Positions 46,042 to 55,617 of a stretch of DNA of 64,000 nt are shown piece after piece (position 1 is the first letter of the stretch; every line of letters starts with the position of its first letter). Position numbers and translations under genes: made by a program. The stretch comes from Sphingobacterium sp. ML3W (GTDB lineage Bacteria; Bacteroidota; Bacteroidia; Sphingobacteriales; Sphingobacteriaceae). The DNA lies in the NCBI RefSeq assembly GCF_029542085.1, contig NZ_CP107036.1, positions 2,294,001 to 2,358,000 of the forward strand. The letters run 5' to 3'. The notes under the pieces are model-generated. The model ran no database searches and was not told where the DNA came from. It saw nothing but the letters and a program-made list of their open reading frames with translations.

Positions 46042-46485
46042 AGTAGCTTGTTGTTGGGTCTCTTTATTTGAGATTATTTTTCGAATCTAATGAAAATTCC
46101 AAAGGAAATACAAGCAGATTTCGTTTTCACTTAGGAGACACGAGATTCCCTGACGGAAATTTGTTTTTCCCTTAAGGGATTTCGTTTCCCCCTAAATTCT
46201 ACCTCGAGAAACCAAAGCGGCAACTCATGCGATTAAAAGCAATAGATACATTTTTCACAGAAAAAAAATGTAATTCAATAAATCATAGGGGTAAAACTGC
46301 GCCAAAAAGTTTTTTGTACTTCCTAAATTTTGACACAATTTTACCCCTTCTATAAGCTGCGAGTTGTTTATAGAGGCACACTCCTCCTATTTACCTGAGG
46401 TACATCGGATTTATTGGCAATACCTCAGGGAAAATTGAACTGTAAATGACCATGGATTGTAAAACGAATTTTATAATTTAGTATT
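46042..46485. other. Intergenic region with inverted repeats
   Basis: No gene. gatttcgttt occurs at 46117-46126 and 46178-46187. An imperfect stem-loop covers 46131-46196, enclosing the palindrome cccttaaggg. A second 10-bp perfect inverted repeat pairs aggggtaaaa (46287-46296) with ttttacccct (46339-46348). Either could be a regulatory element of the flanking ArsC or AraC-type genes. Confidence 0.4.
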
Positions 46486-47394
46486 ATGAACTCAGCTGAA
46501 AGTGTAACAGATTTCTACAAAAGACAACCGGGCTTTGCGAACGTAGACTTACCACTTAATAATACAGGTATTGGGCACTTCAATGTGTTTAGCCGAGAAT
46601 CCTGTACTGTGGTCTCCCCTTATAACCGCCGTGATTTTTATAAAACATCATTGATTATAGGTCGGGGCAAATTATATTATGCTGATAAATGGATACAGAT
46701 CGATCGACCTGCGATGTTATTTGCCAATCCGGTTGTACCTTACGCCTGGGAACCGGAATCTACGGCACAATCTGGGTGGTATTGTGTCTTTACGGAAGAA
46801 TTTATTCAACATAGTGAACGCATAGAGAGTTTAAAGGATTCTCCCCTTTTTAAAATTGGGAGCAACCCAATTTATTTTCCAAATACAGAACAACTGGATG
46901 AAATCTCAACAATTTTCAAAAAAATGTTGTCTGAGATGAATTCAGATTATGCGCATAAAGATGATGTCTTGCGCAGCTACCTACATCTATTGATCCATGA
47001 GACAATGAAGTCAATCCCTGCTCAGGAGTTTGGTGCATATACCAACGCATCTACCCGGGTATCGAGTCTATTTTTGGAACTCCTGGAACGTCAATTCCCA
47101 GTAAACACATTGGATACTGGTTTGCAACTGAAAAGCCCCGGGGATTATGCCCATGCCCTTTCGGTGCATATCAATCACCTAAACCGTTCTGTAAAAGAAA
47201 CAACAGGTAAAACCACAAGCGCACATATCGCCAGCCGCATTGCGCAGGAAGCGCGGGCATTGCTGTTGCATACCAATTGGAATATCGCTGATATCGCCTA
47301 TAAATTAGGCTTTGAATACCCTTCTTATTTTACGAACTTTTTCAAAAAACATACCGGAATGTCACCAAACCAATTACGGATGACGACTGTTTGA
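46486..47394 (+). CDS. AraC-family transcriptional regulator
   Basis: 302 residues. The N-terminal cupin-like effector domain (about 25-175) is followed by an AraC helix-turn-helix pair (about 195-300), with the second reading NIADIAYKLGFEYPSYFTNFFKK. It lies 82 bases upstream of the aldo-keto reductase gene on the same strand, and that gene has its own -7 element, so it is a likely target. Confidence 0.88.
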   Translation: MNSAESVTDFYKRQPGFANVDLPLNNTGIGHFNVFSRESCTVVSPYNRRDFYKTSLIIGRGKLYYADKWIQIDRPAMLFANPVVPYAWEPESTAQSGWYCVFTEEFIQHSERIESLKDSPLFKIGSNPIYFPNTEQLDEISTIFKKMLSEMNSDYAHKDDVLRSYLHLLIHETMKSIPAQEFGAYTNASTRVSSLFLELLERQFPVNTLDTGLQLKSPGDYAHALSVHINHLNRSVKETTGKTTSAHIASRIAQEARALLLHTNWNIADIAYKLGFEYPSYFTNFFKKHTGMSPNQLRMTTV

Positions 47395-47446
47395 ATAATA
47401 TAATTATCTGTTTGATTGTCTTAAGTAAGACACAGGATACCTTCGC

Positions 47447-47454
47447 TACTTTTG
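47447..47454 (+). promoter_or_regulatory. -7 element tacttttg for the aldo-keto reductase
   Basis: Perfect TAnnTTTG match 22 bases before the ATG at 47477. No clear -33 TTG is seen. Confidence 0.45.
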
Positions 47455-47476
47455 TATTGAACAAAATATAACAGTT

Positions 47477-48478
47477 ATGAAATATAGAAATCTCGGAACA
47501 ACAAACGAACAGTTATCTGCTATCGGATTAGGTTGCATGGGAATGAGTTTTGCCTATGGACCTACAGACGAAAAAGAGAGTATTGCTACACTTGAAAGGG
47601 CATTGGATCTTGGCGTAAACTTCTGGGATACAGCGGACATGTACGGTAATGGTGCCAACGAAGAATTAATCTCAAAAGTTCTGGTTCCCAATCGTGATAA
47701 GGTATTTATTGCAACCAAATTTGGCTTTCGTTTCAAAGATGAACAGGCGGGACCAAGCGGCACCGCAAACACCTATTTTGACGGATCACCTGCCTGGATA
47801 AAAATCGCCGTAGAAAATAGTCTCAGAAGACTTCGTATCGATACCATAGATCTGTATTATGCACATCGGGTGGATCCGAATATCCCGATCGAAGATACTG
47901 TAGGCGCTATGGCGGAATTGGTCAAAGAAGGAAAAGTAAGATATCTTGGACTGAGTGAGGCTTCGCCGGCTTCGATCATCAAAGCCAATGCGGTTCATCC
48001 CATTGCAGCACTGCAAAGTGAATATTCTCTGCTAACACGTGATGTAGAAAAAGAAATACTACAGACTGTACGTAATCTCGGTATCAGTTTAATCCCTTAT
48101 TCACCACTTGCCAGAGGTTTGTTTTCCAATACCTTAAATTTGGATAGTCTGGCAGCAGACGATTTCAGAAGGACACTTCCTCGTAATCAGGGAGAACATG
48201 CGGAGAATAACGCTCGTTTGATTGCTGAATTCGCGCTCTTAGCTCAAGATAAACAATGTTCGCCAATACAATTGGCGCTGGCTTGGGTGCTCGCTCAAGG
48301 GAATGACATCATTCCAATTCCAGGTACGAAAAAAAGAAAGTATCTAGAAGAAAATGCAGGTGCTATCGAAGTACAATTGTCAGATTCAGATCTAAACGCC
48401 ATCGAAGAAATACTTCGGAAATACCCGAATGTAGGCGCTCGTTATAGTGATGGCGCGATGGCATTGGTCAACAATTAA
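47477..48478 (+). CDS. Aldo/keto reductase
   Basis: 333 residues, TIM-barrel. Catalytic residues are visible as Asp51 and Tyr56 in [10 protein letters not shown], Lys81 in FIATKFGF and His130 in DLYYAHRVD. The NADPH-binding region reads [18 protein letters not shown]. It reduces aldehydes or ketones, substrate unknown. It is likely controlled by the AraC-family gene just upstream. A strong terminator follows. Confidence 0.92.
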   Translation: MKYRNLGTTNEQLSAIGLGCMGMSFAYGPTDEKESIATLERALDLGVNFWDTADMYGNGANEELISKVLVPNRDKVFIATKFGFRFKDEQAGPSGTANTYFDGSPAWIKIAVENSLRRLRIDTIDLYYAHRVDPNIPIEDTVGAMAELVKEGKVRYLGLSEASPASIIKANAVHPIAALQSEYSLLTRDVEKEILQTVRNLGISLIPYSPLARGLFSNTLNLDSLAADDFRRTLPRNQGEHAENNARLIAEFALLAQDKQCSPIQLALAWVLAQGNDIIPIPGTKKRKYLEENAGAIEVQLSDSDLNAIEEILRKYPNVGARYSDGAMALVNN

Positions 48479-48562
48479 TAGATACATTAATCCGTTCCTA
48501 CACCTGAGACAGAACTATACACCTAAAAATGGAGTACAGCATTTTTTGCGTATCGTTTCGGT

Positions 48563-48607
48563 AACCTTGCTGTTGACTATTGATCCAACAGCAAGGTTTG
48601 TTTTTTT
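48563..48607 (+). terminator. Terminator after the aldo-keto reductase
   Basis: aaccttgctgttg (48563-48575) and caacagcaaggtt (48586-48598) form a perfect 13-bp stem followed by a run of T. Confidence 0.88.
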
Positions 48608-48609
48608 AT

Positions 48610-49698
48610 TTAGAAACTAACAGTCAGTGCCATAACAGCTGTTGTGCTATTTTTTACCAAACTATTATTCCGATTTAGGAAAACTGCTTCTTTATTGGTC
48701 AGATTACGTATTTCTGTCCGCCAAAGTACATTGGGGAGAATTGCATAATCAGCATTTAGAGAATAGCCAAATGTTTGGAACCCATTTTTTGCATCGGTAG
48801 AGATGATGACTCCCTTTTTATCCTGATAGTATTCGCCCCTAGCAGTAAGGCTGAATTTATCGGATCCTGCATAACGTGCAATTAATACCGGGGTATACCA
48901 GACATTGTATTTGCTGCTCCCTTTTTCCTTTTGCTCTGCACCGATGTCAAAACCTACTGTGAATCCGACCTGTTTATTTAACTGGTAAATAGCATATAAA
49001 TTATGAAAATAGCGCATCTGTCTGACACTATCCGCTTTATCACTACCTATAAAAGATCCACTATTGATCGTTAAATTATCGGTCGGCTTATATACTAGCT
49101 GATGTCCGAAGGCAGGCAAACTATTGCCATCGACACGCTGTATACGTTGCCAACCGTTTAATACAAGTCCGCTAAGAAATAATTTTCCAGATGCAGAGGT
49201 GTAAGATATTTTTGCGCCAGTTTCAAAATAGGGCGAATTATCGGCAAAAAGGCTCCTTGTTAATGTCCAATTGTCCTTTCCAATGGCACTTTCAAAACCC
49301 AAATGGGAAGAGAAAATACCGGCGTCGATCCATAAATTATGCTTCTTTGAGATGCGTACACCGGCATTGGCTTCATAGATATTCTTCAATACTCCAGGCT
49401 CCGCAGCATAGTTGGCATTCATGTAGGTACCCGTTGCCAAGGTTACATTAGCCCGCGTGTTTTCAGTATTATAGCTAGCTTTTAGCAAGGCCAGATTAAT
49501 ATTCACTTCATTGTTCCTGTTATGGCTGTAAACAAAAGGTGGACGTGTATTTCCAAGAGGGTTATTGAAATCCCGCATATAATAAGCTTCCACATACCCG
49601 TTGAATGAAAGCGGATTATTTTTCGTTGTGTCTTCCTGTGCGAATATTGATGTTGTTGACCCAAGTACGAGGGAGGTCAACAGGGTTAATTTCTTCAT
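48610..49698 (-). CDS. Porin-like outer-membrane beta-barrel (BBP2 type)
   Basis: 362 residues with a cleavable signal peptide (MKKLTLLTSLVLGSTTSIFA, cut before QED). The mature protein starts SFNGYVEAYYMRDFNNPLG, typical of BBP2-type porins, and is a barrel with alternating strands. It ends MALTVSF, with a C-terminal Phe. Substrate unknown. The 40-residue frame at 49897-50019 lies just upstream on the same strand. Confidence 0.85.
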   Translation of the reverse strand: MKKLTLLTSLVLGSTTSIFAQEDTTKNNPLSFNGYVEAYYMRDFNNPLGNTRPPFVYSHNRNNEVNINLALLKASYNTENTRANVTLATGTYMNANYAAEPGVLKNIYEANAGVRISKKHNLWIDAGIFSSHLGFESAIGKDNWTLTRSLFADNSPYFETGAKISYTSASGKLFLSGLVLNGWQRIQRVDGNSLPAFGHQLVYKPTDNLTINSGSFIGSDKADSVRQMRYFHNLYAIYQLNKQVGFTVGFDIGAEQKEKGSSKYNVWYTPVLIARYAGSDKFSLTARGEYYQDKKGVIISTDAKNGFQTFGYSLNADYAILPNVLWRTEIRNLTNKEAVFLNRNNSLVKNSTTAVMALTVSF

Positions 49699-49896
49699 TT
49701 ATTTAATTTTTGATTGTCATTTATTCTATTCGTATAGCTACTCTTTGGCATTTATTTTCCCATCACTGCCATTCTTCTATCATCTAGATTCGTTTTATTC
49801 CTGCGAAGGACTGCAGTCCATTATATACTCGACATAATAGCTACTCCGACTATATCCTGTCGCCAAAAGTTGATATCACGATTGTTTTTTCAAAAT

Positions 49897-50019
49897 TTAA
49901 CCGAGATACAGCTGATAGATCATGGTAAGGATCAAGATGATCATCACGACCTTCGCTATGCGATCCATAGACAATTTCCGGGGCGACTGCTGCTCCTGAT
50001 TTTCTTTTAAATCTTTCAT
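49897..50019 (-). CDS. Short ORF, single-helix membrane protein
   Basis: 40 residues (MKDLKENQEQQSPRKLSMDR then IAKVVMIILILTMIYQLYLG). A charged N-terminal half precedes one transmembrane helix (about 21-38), so it looks like a tail-anchored small protein. It lies about 200 bases upstream of the porin gene on the same strand. No family is recognised. Confidence 0.4.
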   Translation of the reverse strand: MKDLKENQEQQSPRKLSMDRIAKVVMIILILTMIYQLYLG

Positions 50020-50599
<580 letters not shown>

Positions 50600-51079
50600 T
50601 TAGATTTCCTCACTATCTTCTAAGTTGTCTAATGAGATTGGCTTATCTGACGAAAAATTTATATTGATACCATAGGGGTCACAAATGCTAAATAAACCTT
50701 CCGCAAAACGCAGCACCCATTCCTCCTCGTCGTCGTAAAGAATAACTTCGGGGAAATCCACTGGAAACACTTCGATCTCCCTCACTAAATACTCCCTTTC
50801 CCTATCGCTTATTTTGAAATCATCAGCTTGTTCGGTCAATGTTCTTTTCAAAAAGGATATTCCAGTTTCAAGGTAACTCTCCATATTTCCGAGAATAGCT
50901 TCGGCACGCCTTAACATACTAACACTCGGCTTTTCTGCTCTGGTCAGTATATATAGCGGAATTTCTCCATCAAAAAAACGGTTGTCCACAACAATCCGAA
51001 TAGACCAAACGGATGTCTCCTCTGGACCTTCGGTGCGTTCAAATTCACCAAAACTTGTCATAAAACTTTTATCAACCAT
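50600..51079 (-). CDS. Hypothetical cytoplasmic protein, 159 residues
   Basis: Begins MVDKSFMTSFGEFERTEGPE and contains LYDDEEEWVLRFAEGLFSIC. No signal peptide, no transmembrane segment. The overall acidic composition is that of a small soluble protein. Divergent from the methyltransferase. No family recognised with confidence. Confidence 0.6.
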   Translation of the reverse strand: MVDKSFMTSFGEFERTEGPEETSVWSIRIVVDNRFFDGEIPLYILTRAEKPSVSMLRRAEAILGNMESYLETGISFLKRTLTEQADDFKISDREREYLVREIEVFPVDFPEVILYDDEEEWVLRFAEGLFSICDPYGININFSSDKPISLDNLEDSEEI

Positions 51080-51203
51080 GCCCTTAATTTAGAAACAAAT
51101 AGTATTAATACGCAAAAAATAAGCGTAACAAAAACAAAAAACATGAATAATCTGTAAATTAGGCAATCAAGAATAGGGAATGAACTTAACCCGTAATAAT
51201 TAG

Positions 51204-51935
51204 ATGCAAGAAAATAAATACGACGATCCAAAATTTTTCGAAGAATATAGCAAAATGTATCGATCACAGAAAGGCTTATTGGGAGCTGGCGAATGGCACG
51301 AATTCCAAAAGCTCTTGCCAAACCTGAAGAACAGTACTGTGCTCGATTTAGGCTGTGGATATGGCTGGCATTGTCGATATGTGATTGAAAATGGTGCAAA
51401 ATCTGTTATTGGCGTAGATCTATCCGAAAAAATGTTGGAGAAGGCCAACGAGATCAATAAACTGGAAGGAATCGAATATCAACGAAATGCAATTGAAGAG
51501 CTTACTTTCAGATCCGGACAATTTAATCTAGTGATCAGTTCTTTGGCATTTCATTACATAAAAGACTTTGATATGCTCTGTCGAAATATTTACAATTGGC
51601 TCCAACCGGGAGGGAAATTTTTATTCTCGATAGAGCATCCTGTTTTTACCGCGCAGGGCAACCAAGATTGGATCTACAACAAAGATGGAGACAAACTCTA
51701 TTGGCCTGTAGACAACTATTTTCTCATGGGGGCCAGAGAGACAACATTTTTGGGAAATACAGTTCTGAAATACCATAGAACAATTACTTCTTATCTCCGT
51801 AGCATTGTACAAAGTGGATTTAAAATAAACGCTTGTGTTGAACCTGAACCCAGTACAGAAATGCTCGAAAATTTTCCGGCAATGGGTGATGAATTGAGAA
51901 GGCCGATGATGTTGATTATTTCCGCTGAAAAGTAG
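51204..51935 (+). CDS. Class I SAM-dependent methyltransferase
   Basis: 243 residues of Rossmann fold. Motif I is VLDLGCGYGWHC, followed by VIGVDLSEKMLEKA (acidic residue for the ribose) and FNLVISSLAFHYI (motif IV). It transfers a methyl group to an unknown small-molecule or protein acceptor. It is divergent from the hypothetical gene at 50600. Confidence 0.9.
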   Translation: MQENKYDDPKFFEEYSKMYRSQKGLLGAGEWHEFQKLLPNLKNSTVLDLGCGYGWHCRYVIENGAKSVIGVDLSEKMLEKANEINKLEGIEYQRNAIEELTFRSGQFNLVISSLAFHYIKDFDMLCRNIYNWLQPGGKFLFSIEHPVFTAQGNQDWIYNKDGDKLYWPVDNYFLMGARETTFLGNTVLKYHRTITSYLRSIVQSGFKINACVEPEPSTEMLENFPAMGDELRRPMMLIISAEK

Positions 51936-52063
51936 TTCGCTACATCGGCTTCCCGTGTAACAAATTTGCATAAGAGCCTGTATTTATAATGGAAAGCAAA
52001 CATTAAAATTTATTTTAGTATATCAAGACCCTAAAAACAATCATATACGACAAACTTTAAACA

Positions 52064-52795
52064 ATGATAAACTTAAACCTATTCAAAAAAATTGCAGTGG
52101 CTGCCTGTATCAGCTGTCTATTTTATTCGTGTAATAAGGAGGTGAGTGCTCCAAATACGTTGACTGAGGAAGAACAAAAAGAAGGCTGGCAGCTCCTATT
52201 TGACGGCACTACCCTGAACAATTGGCATACCTACAACAATGAGAAAAAAGCACCAACTGCCTGGTTGGTGCGGAATGGTACAATCTATTGCGATCCAAAC
52301 AACGAAAGTCAAAAATATGATCTTGTGTCCAACACTGACTATAAGAATTATGAGTTCAAATTTGAATGGAAACTGGAAAAGGAAGGCAACAGTGGCGTTT
52401 TCGTCAATGTACAAGAACAGCCGAATATCAACGCGACTTATCACTCAGGCCCTGAATATCAATTACTAGCAGATTCGCACCCAGACTTTGACAAACCATT
52501 GAAACGTGCAGGTTGTCTTTACATGTTTTTGCCTCAACAAAATTTTGTCAGCACCAAAGCTAAAGATGATTGGAACCAATCAAGCATTGTACAAAAAGAC
52601 GGTAAAATAACCTTTTATCTGAATGGTACAGTCACAGCGGAAATGGATTTCAATTCGCAAAAATGGAAGGATCTGGTAAAACATAGTACTTTCAAAGATT
52701 TTCCGGAATTCGGTCAACATATTAGTGGCAAGCTCGCTCTTCAAGATTGGTCAAGGGGTGCATCCTTTAGAAATCTAAAGATAAAACAATTATAA
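52064..52795 (+). CDS. DUF1080 (3-keto-disaccharide hydrolase-like) lipoprotein
   Basis: 243 residues with a lipoprotein signal peptide (LFYSC, Cys23). The DUF1080 concanavalin-like beta-sandwich begins EGWQLLFDGTTLNNWHTY and contains NSGVFVNVQE and YHSGPEYQLLADSH. Family members cut 3-keto-glycosides or bind glycans. It stands alone with a strong terminator, so the substrate cannot be inferred from neighbours. Confidence 0.88.
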   Translation: MINLNLFKKIAVAACISCLFYSCNKEVSAPNTLTEEEQKEGWQLLFDGTTLNNWHTYNNEKKAPTAWLVRNGTIYCDPNNESQKYDLVSNTDYKNYEFKFEWKLEKEGNSGVFVNVQEQPNINATYHSGPEYQLLADSHPDFDKPLKRAGCLYMFLPQQNFVSTKAKDDWNQSSIVQKDGKITFYLNGTVTAEMDFNSQKWKDLVKHSTFKDFPEFGQHISGKLALQDWSRGASFRNLKIKQL

Positions 52796-52820
52796 GAGCC
52801 TCTACATATAGCTTTCAAAA

Positions 52821-52856
52821 AAAGGTCCTTCGTTTTTGTATGAACGAAGGACCTTT
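52821..52856 (+). terminator. Terminator after the DUF1080 gene
   Basis: aaaggtccttcgtt (52821-52834) and aacgaaggaccttt (52843-52856) form a perfect 14-bp stem; the T-run is short (cttt, then aaattt). Confidence 0.8.
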
Positions 52857-52916
52857 AAATTTTCAAACAATTCCGGAATTATATGCTCTATATAAACTAA
52901 ACCGATCTCTAAGTAC

Positions 52917-53130
52917 ATGAACACAAGCAAATCATTAATTAACATATTACTTTTCTTTGCAATTGCCTCTCCCGTAGCCGCACAGACAAAAATTGAAATT
53001 GACCAATCGATTTCTTAGGTAGAATCAGGATTAATGCCTGGGATACGATTTGACGAGTGAACTGTTGGACAATACACTGTCTGCCGTATACAGCAATCTG
53101 ATGCTTACGGGTTTTTATATTATTCATTGA
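52917..53130 (+). pseudogene. Possible remnant of a secreted-protein gene
   Basis: An ATG at 52917 opens a 33-codon frame with a clear Sec signal peptide (NILLFFAIASPVAA, cut before QTKIEID) ending at a TAG (53016-53018). Another frame just after it reads YDLTSELLDNTLSAVYSNLM then LTGFYIIH before a TGA at 53128-53130. A signal peptide followed by coding-like sequence in a shifted frame suggests a broken gene. The parent family is not recognised; a genuine micro-exported peptide is the alternative. Confidence 0.35.
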
Positions 53131-53349
53131 TATCTGATTACAGCATTATTCAATACAGCATCTACATTTCAGAATTAAAATACAAAAACAAAAGAAATAA
53201 AATATTTATTAAATACTAATGTATCGAATTAAATTCCACCCACGTTAAGAATTAGAGAGTCACCAAAATCGTGGCTTCTACAAATATTAAATAAAAAAAA
53301 TGCTTTTGGAAAGTGCCATTATAGACTGCTCTCTTGCCTGTCGCAACTA
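53131..53349. other. AT-rich spacer, nothing seen
   Basis: No frame or strong inverted repeat. It may hold the tail of the decayed gene and the 3' region of the next minus-strand gene. Confidence 0.4.
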
Positions 53350-53820
53350 TTATCGCAAATCGATACGGGCATCTATCCAGAAGTACGCCCTGTGTTTGCG
53401 AAATAAGTCATCGGGTAATTGATGGTTATAAATCAGTTCTTCCAATGTATTAAAATTGTAACGCAACACATCATCGTTCTTAAACTGGATCGGACGTAAA
53501 ATCGCGTCTTCATCATCAATAAAAATATCAGATTCGAAAAGATTAATTTGATTTGTTGTGACCCAAGCTATGGCGGCTACCTTATCCATTTTTATCAAAG
53601 CTTTAGCCGCTTCTTGATATTGTTTCATTTCCCAAGGGAGATCTTCGGGATAATGGGAGGCCACATAGTCCTGATATATTTTTATATCCCCTACTCGCAG
53701 GCATTCGTTACGAATCAACAGTCTTGTTGTATCGCGGGCAAAGCTCACATAGTCGGGATGCATAAACAAGCCGTACCGTTTACTATACAATGCAATCTTA
53801 TCTGCCAATTCCTGCCTCAT
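53350..53820 (-). CDS. Hypothetical protein, 156 residues
   Basis: Soluble, mixed composition, beginning MRQELADKIALYSKRYGLFM and ending with YFWIDARIDLR. No signal peptide or known motif. A helical N-terminal half is followed by a polar C-terminal half. The gene stands alone. Confidence 0.6.
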   Translation of the reverse strand: MRQELADKIALYSKRYGLFMHPDYVSFARDTTRLLIRNECLRVGDIKIYQDYVASHYPEDLPWEMKQYQEAAKALIKMDKVAAIAWVTTNQINLFESDIFIDDEDAILRPIQFKNDDVLRYNFNTLEELIYNHQLPDDLFRKHRAYFWIDARIDLR

Positions 53821-54029
53821 AATTTATGTACGCAACAAAAATCATCCCAACATCCTCTTTTATAGCAGATTTTAAACTAAATTATTGATTTTTTAGACAA
53901 AAAAATATGATTTATTCAAAATCAAGCAGCATATGGAAACTATAACGCGTTAGTTTTTCTCATAAAGAGAAAGGATTCTGATATCACTCCTTTTTATATG
54001 CAAAGCGATATCAAAATCCCTTGATTGTA

Positions 54030-54353
54030 TTAAAATATCTTTAAGCCTACAATACCCGCCACAATTAACGTGGCCGACAAAAGTCTAAAGACGTTTGCCG
54101 AATCGCCGAAGAAGAATATCCCGACCAACAATGTACCTACGGCACCTAGACCAGTCCAAACCGCATAGGCTGTACCGATTGGGATAGCCTTTTGCGCATA
54201 AAACAATAGTGCTCCACTGATAGTCATCGAGACAATAGCGAATATAATCCAACCAAATTTATTGCCATCTGGCTGTTGTGCCATCTTCAATCCTAAAGGC
54301 CAACCAATTTCAAAAATACCAGCGATAATTAATGCAATCCAATTCATTTTCAA
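54030..54353 (-). CDS. sugE: Small multidrug resistance family exporter, SugE type
   Basis: 107 residues with four transmembrane helices. IIAGIFEIGWPLGLK carries the family's membrane glutamate (Glu15). TAYAVWTGLGAVGTLLVG and the final LIVAGIVGLKI match SugE (Gdx, guanidinium export) closely. It may export guanidinium or a quaternary ammonium cation. It follows a Crp-like gene on the same strand, with an FNR-like box between them. Confidence 0.88.
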   Translation of the reverse strand: MKMNWIALIIAGIFEIGWPLGLKMAQQPDGNKFGWIIFAIVSMTISGALLFYAQKAIPIGTAYAVWTGLGAVGTLLVGIFFFGDSANVFRLLSATLIVAGIVGLKIF

Positions 54354-54372
54354 TTATTTAAATGATCCACTA

Positions 54373-54380
54373 CAAAAGTA
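54373..54380 (-). promoter_or_regulatory. -7 element tacttttg for sugE
   Basis: Perfect minus-strand TAnnTTTG, 20 bases before the sugE start. It lies within a palindrome CACTAC-AAAA-GTAGTG (54368-54383). The FNR-like box is centred 33 bp upstream. Confidence 0.55.
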
Positions 54381-54400
54381 GTGACTTGATTGACTGCATT

Positions 54401-54418
54401 TTTTGATCTATATCAAAA
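54401..54418. promoter_or_regulatory. FNR-like operator TTTTGAT-N4-ATCAAAA
   Basis: ttttgat (54401-54407) and atcaaaa (54412-54418) are perfect 7-bp arms 4 bases apart, matching the FNR consensus TTGAT-N4-ATCAA exactly. The centre (54409.5) lies 33 bp before the sugE -7 centre, i.e. about -40. It is the most convincing operator in the window. Confidence 0.7.
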
Positions 54419-54425
54419 TCGTTCG

Positions 54426-54983
54426 TTAACGTCTGATACGACTCAAAGTCTCCTGTGTAATTCCCAAATAGGATGCAATGTGACCAAGATTGACTCGATT
54501 TAACAAATTTGGTTGCAACTTAATCAGCGATTGGTAGCGTTCTATAGCAGATTCGGTGTGCAATGAGATAATACGTTCTTCTAAGACAATGCATACTTCC
54601 TCCGCAATTTTTCTTCCGATAAGGTTTAACTCTGGATATTCACGATAGAGTTCATTCAGATCATCCACAGCAATTGCATAGACCTCCGAATCTTCAAGAA
54701 ACTGAATATTCTCAAAGGAAGGTTTTTCTGTATATACAGGTAATATCGATCCAAAAATTTGATTTTCTTCACCAAACCAGCTGTTGAGTTCCCGCCCATT
54801 TTTAAAGAAATAGGCACGAATCAGACCTTTACTTAGTACAAAATAACTGGATACATGCTGGCCTTCTTTTAGAAAATGTTCTCCCTTACGCTTCGAAAAA
54901 TAGTTGATCCTTTGTTCGATCTCCTCTTCGGCCGCTTCATTGAGATGCCCATATCTTCTGAACTGCTGGATTAATGGATTCAT
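54426..54983 (-). CDS. Crp/Fnr-family transcriptional regulator
   Basis: 185 residues. The effector domain covers about 25-125 (KGEHFLKEGQHVSSYFVLSK) and the C-terminal helix-turn-helix ends IASYLGITQETLSRIRR, with the canonical E-T-L-S-R recognition helix. It lies 72 bases upstream of sugE on the same strand, with an exact FNR-like box in the gap. It is probably the activator of sugE. No oxygen-sensing FeS cysteines are visible. Confidence 0.87.
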   Translation of the reverse strand: MNPLIQQFRRYGHLNEAAEEEIEQRINYFSKRKGEHFLKEGQHVSSYFVLSKGLIRAYFFKNGRELNSWFGEENQIFGSILPVYTEKPSFENIQFLEDSEVYAIAVDDLNELYREYPELNLIGRKIAEEVCIVLEERIISLHTESAIERYQSLIKLQPNLLNRVNLGHIASYLGITQETLSRIRR

Positions 54984-55066
54984 GACTTACTATAAACTAA
55001 TGGATCTGAAGATACAAAACTCTCAAAAAAACAGTGCAGGATACGATAAAAAAGTCAGGTGTAATG

Positions 55067-55074
55067 TATCTTTG
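55067..55074 (+). promoter_or_regulatory. -7 element tatctttg for the DUF1801 gene
   Basis: Perfect TAnnTTTG match 67 bases upstream of the ATG at 55142. Confidence 0.35.
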
Positions 55075-55141
55075 TCTAAACGGTAAACCAATCAATAAAA
55101 ATTAATCCGTTTGGAAAAAAGCAGTTCAAAAATCTATCAAT

Positions 55142-55504
55142 ATGCAAGAAATCAACCAGTTTTATTTAAGCCAGGAAGAACCCAATAAGAGCTGCCTGTT
55201 GGCACTAAAGCATATTATTCTTCAGCAGGATACAGAAATCAGGGAAACGGTAAAATATGGGATGCCTTGTTTTTGCTATAAGAACAAAGCATTTTGTTAC
55301 CTGTGGACTGACAAAAAAACAAAACATCCTTATCTGCTGATGGTAGAAGGAAAATATCTGGATTATCCTGAGCTCGAAACCGGAACACGTTCACGGATGA
55401 AGGTATTTCCTGTCAATCCAAATGAGGATCTTCCACTGGAGACCATTAGAACTATTTTAAATTCAGCGGTCAACCTATATCGCGATGGAAAAATCGGCTT
55501 TTAG
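55142..55504 (+). CDS. DUF1801 (YdhG-like) protein
   Basis: 120 residues with IRETVKYGMPCFCYKNKAFC and LLMVEGKYLDYPELETGTRS, typical of DUF1801. The fold is a small mixed domain of uncertain role. It is divergent from the Crp-like gene and precedes the Oar-like receptor on the same strand by 113 bases. Confidence 0.8.
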   Translation: MQEINQFYLSQEEPNKSCLLALKHIILQQDTEIRETVKYGMPCFCYKNKAFCYLWTDKKTKHPYLLMVEGKYLDYPELETGTRSRMKVFPVNPNEDLPLETIRTILNSAVNLYRDGKIGF

Positions 55505-55617
55505 CAGCATCCTCCAAAACATTTAAATAATAATTACTTAACCTAAGATCAATAATACAGCACTACCTTTACCGCGGTTTAAAAAATCACCTAGTCATTT
55601 AAACAGCTAATAAACAA

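Noticed and set aside
51058..51399. Minus-strand frame opposite the methyltransferase
   Set aside because: It overlaps a clear SAM methyltransferase on the other strand and has no recognisable protein features.
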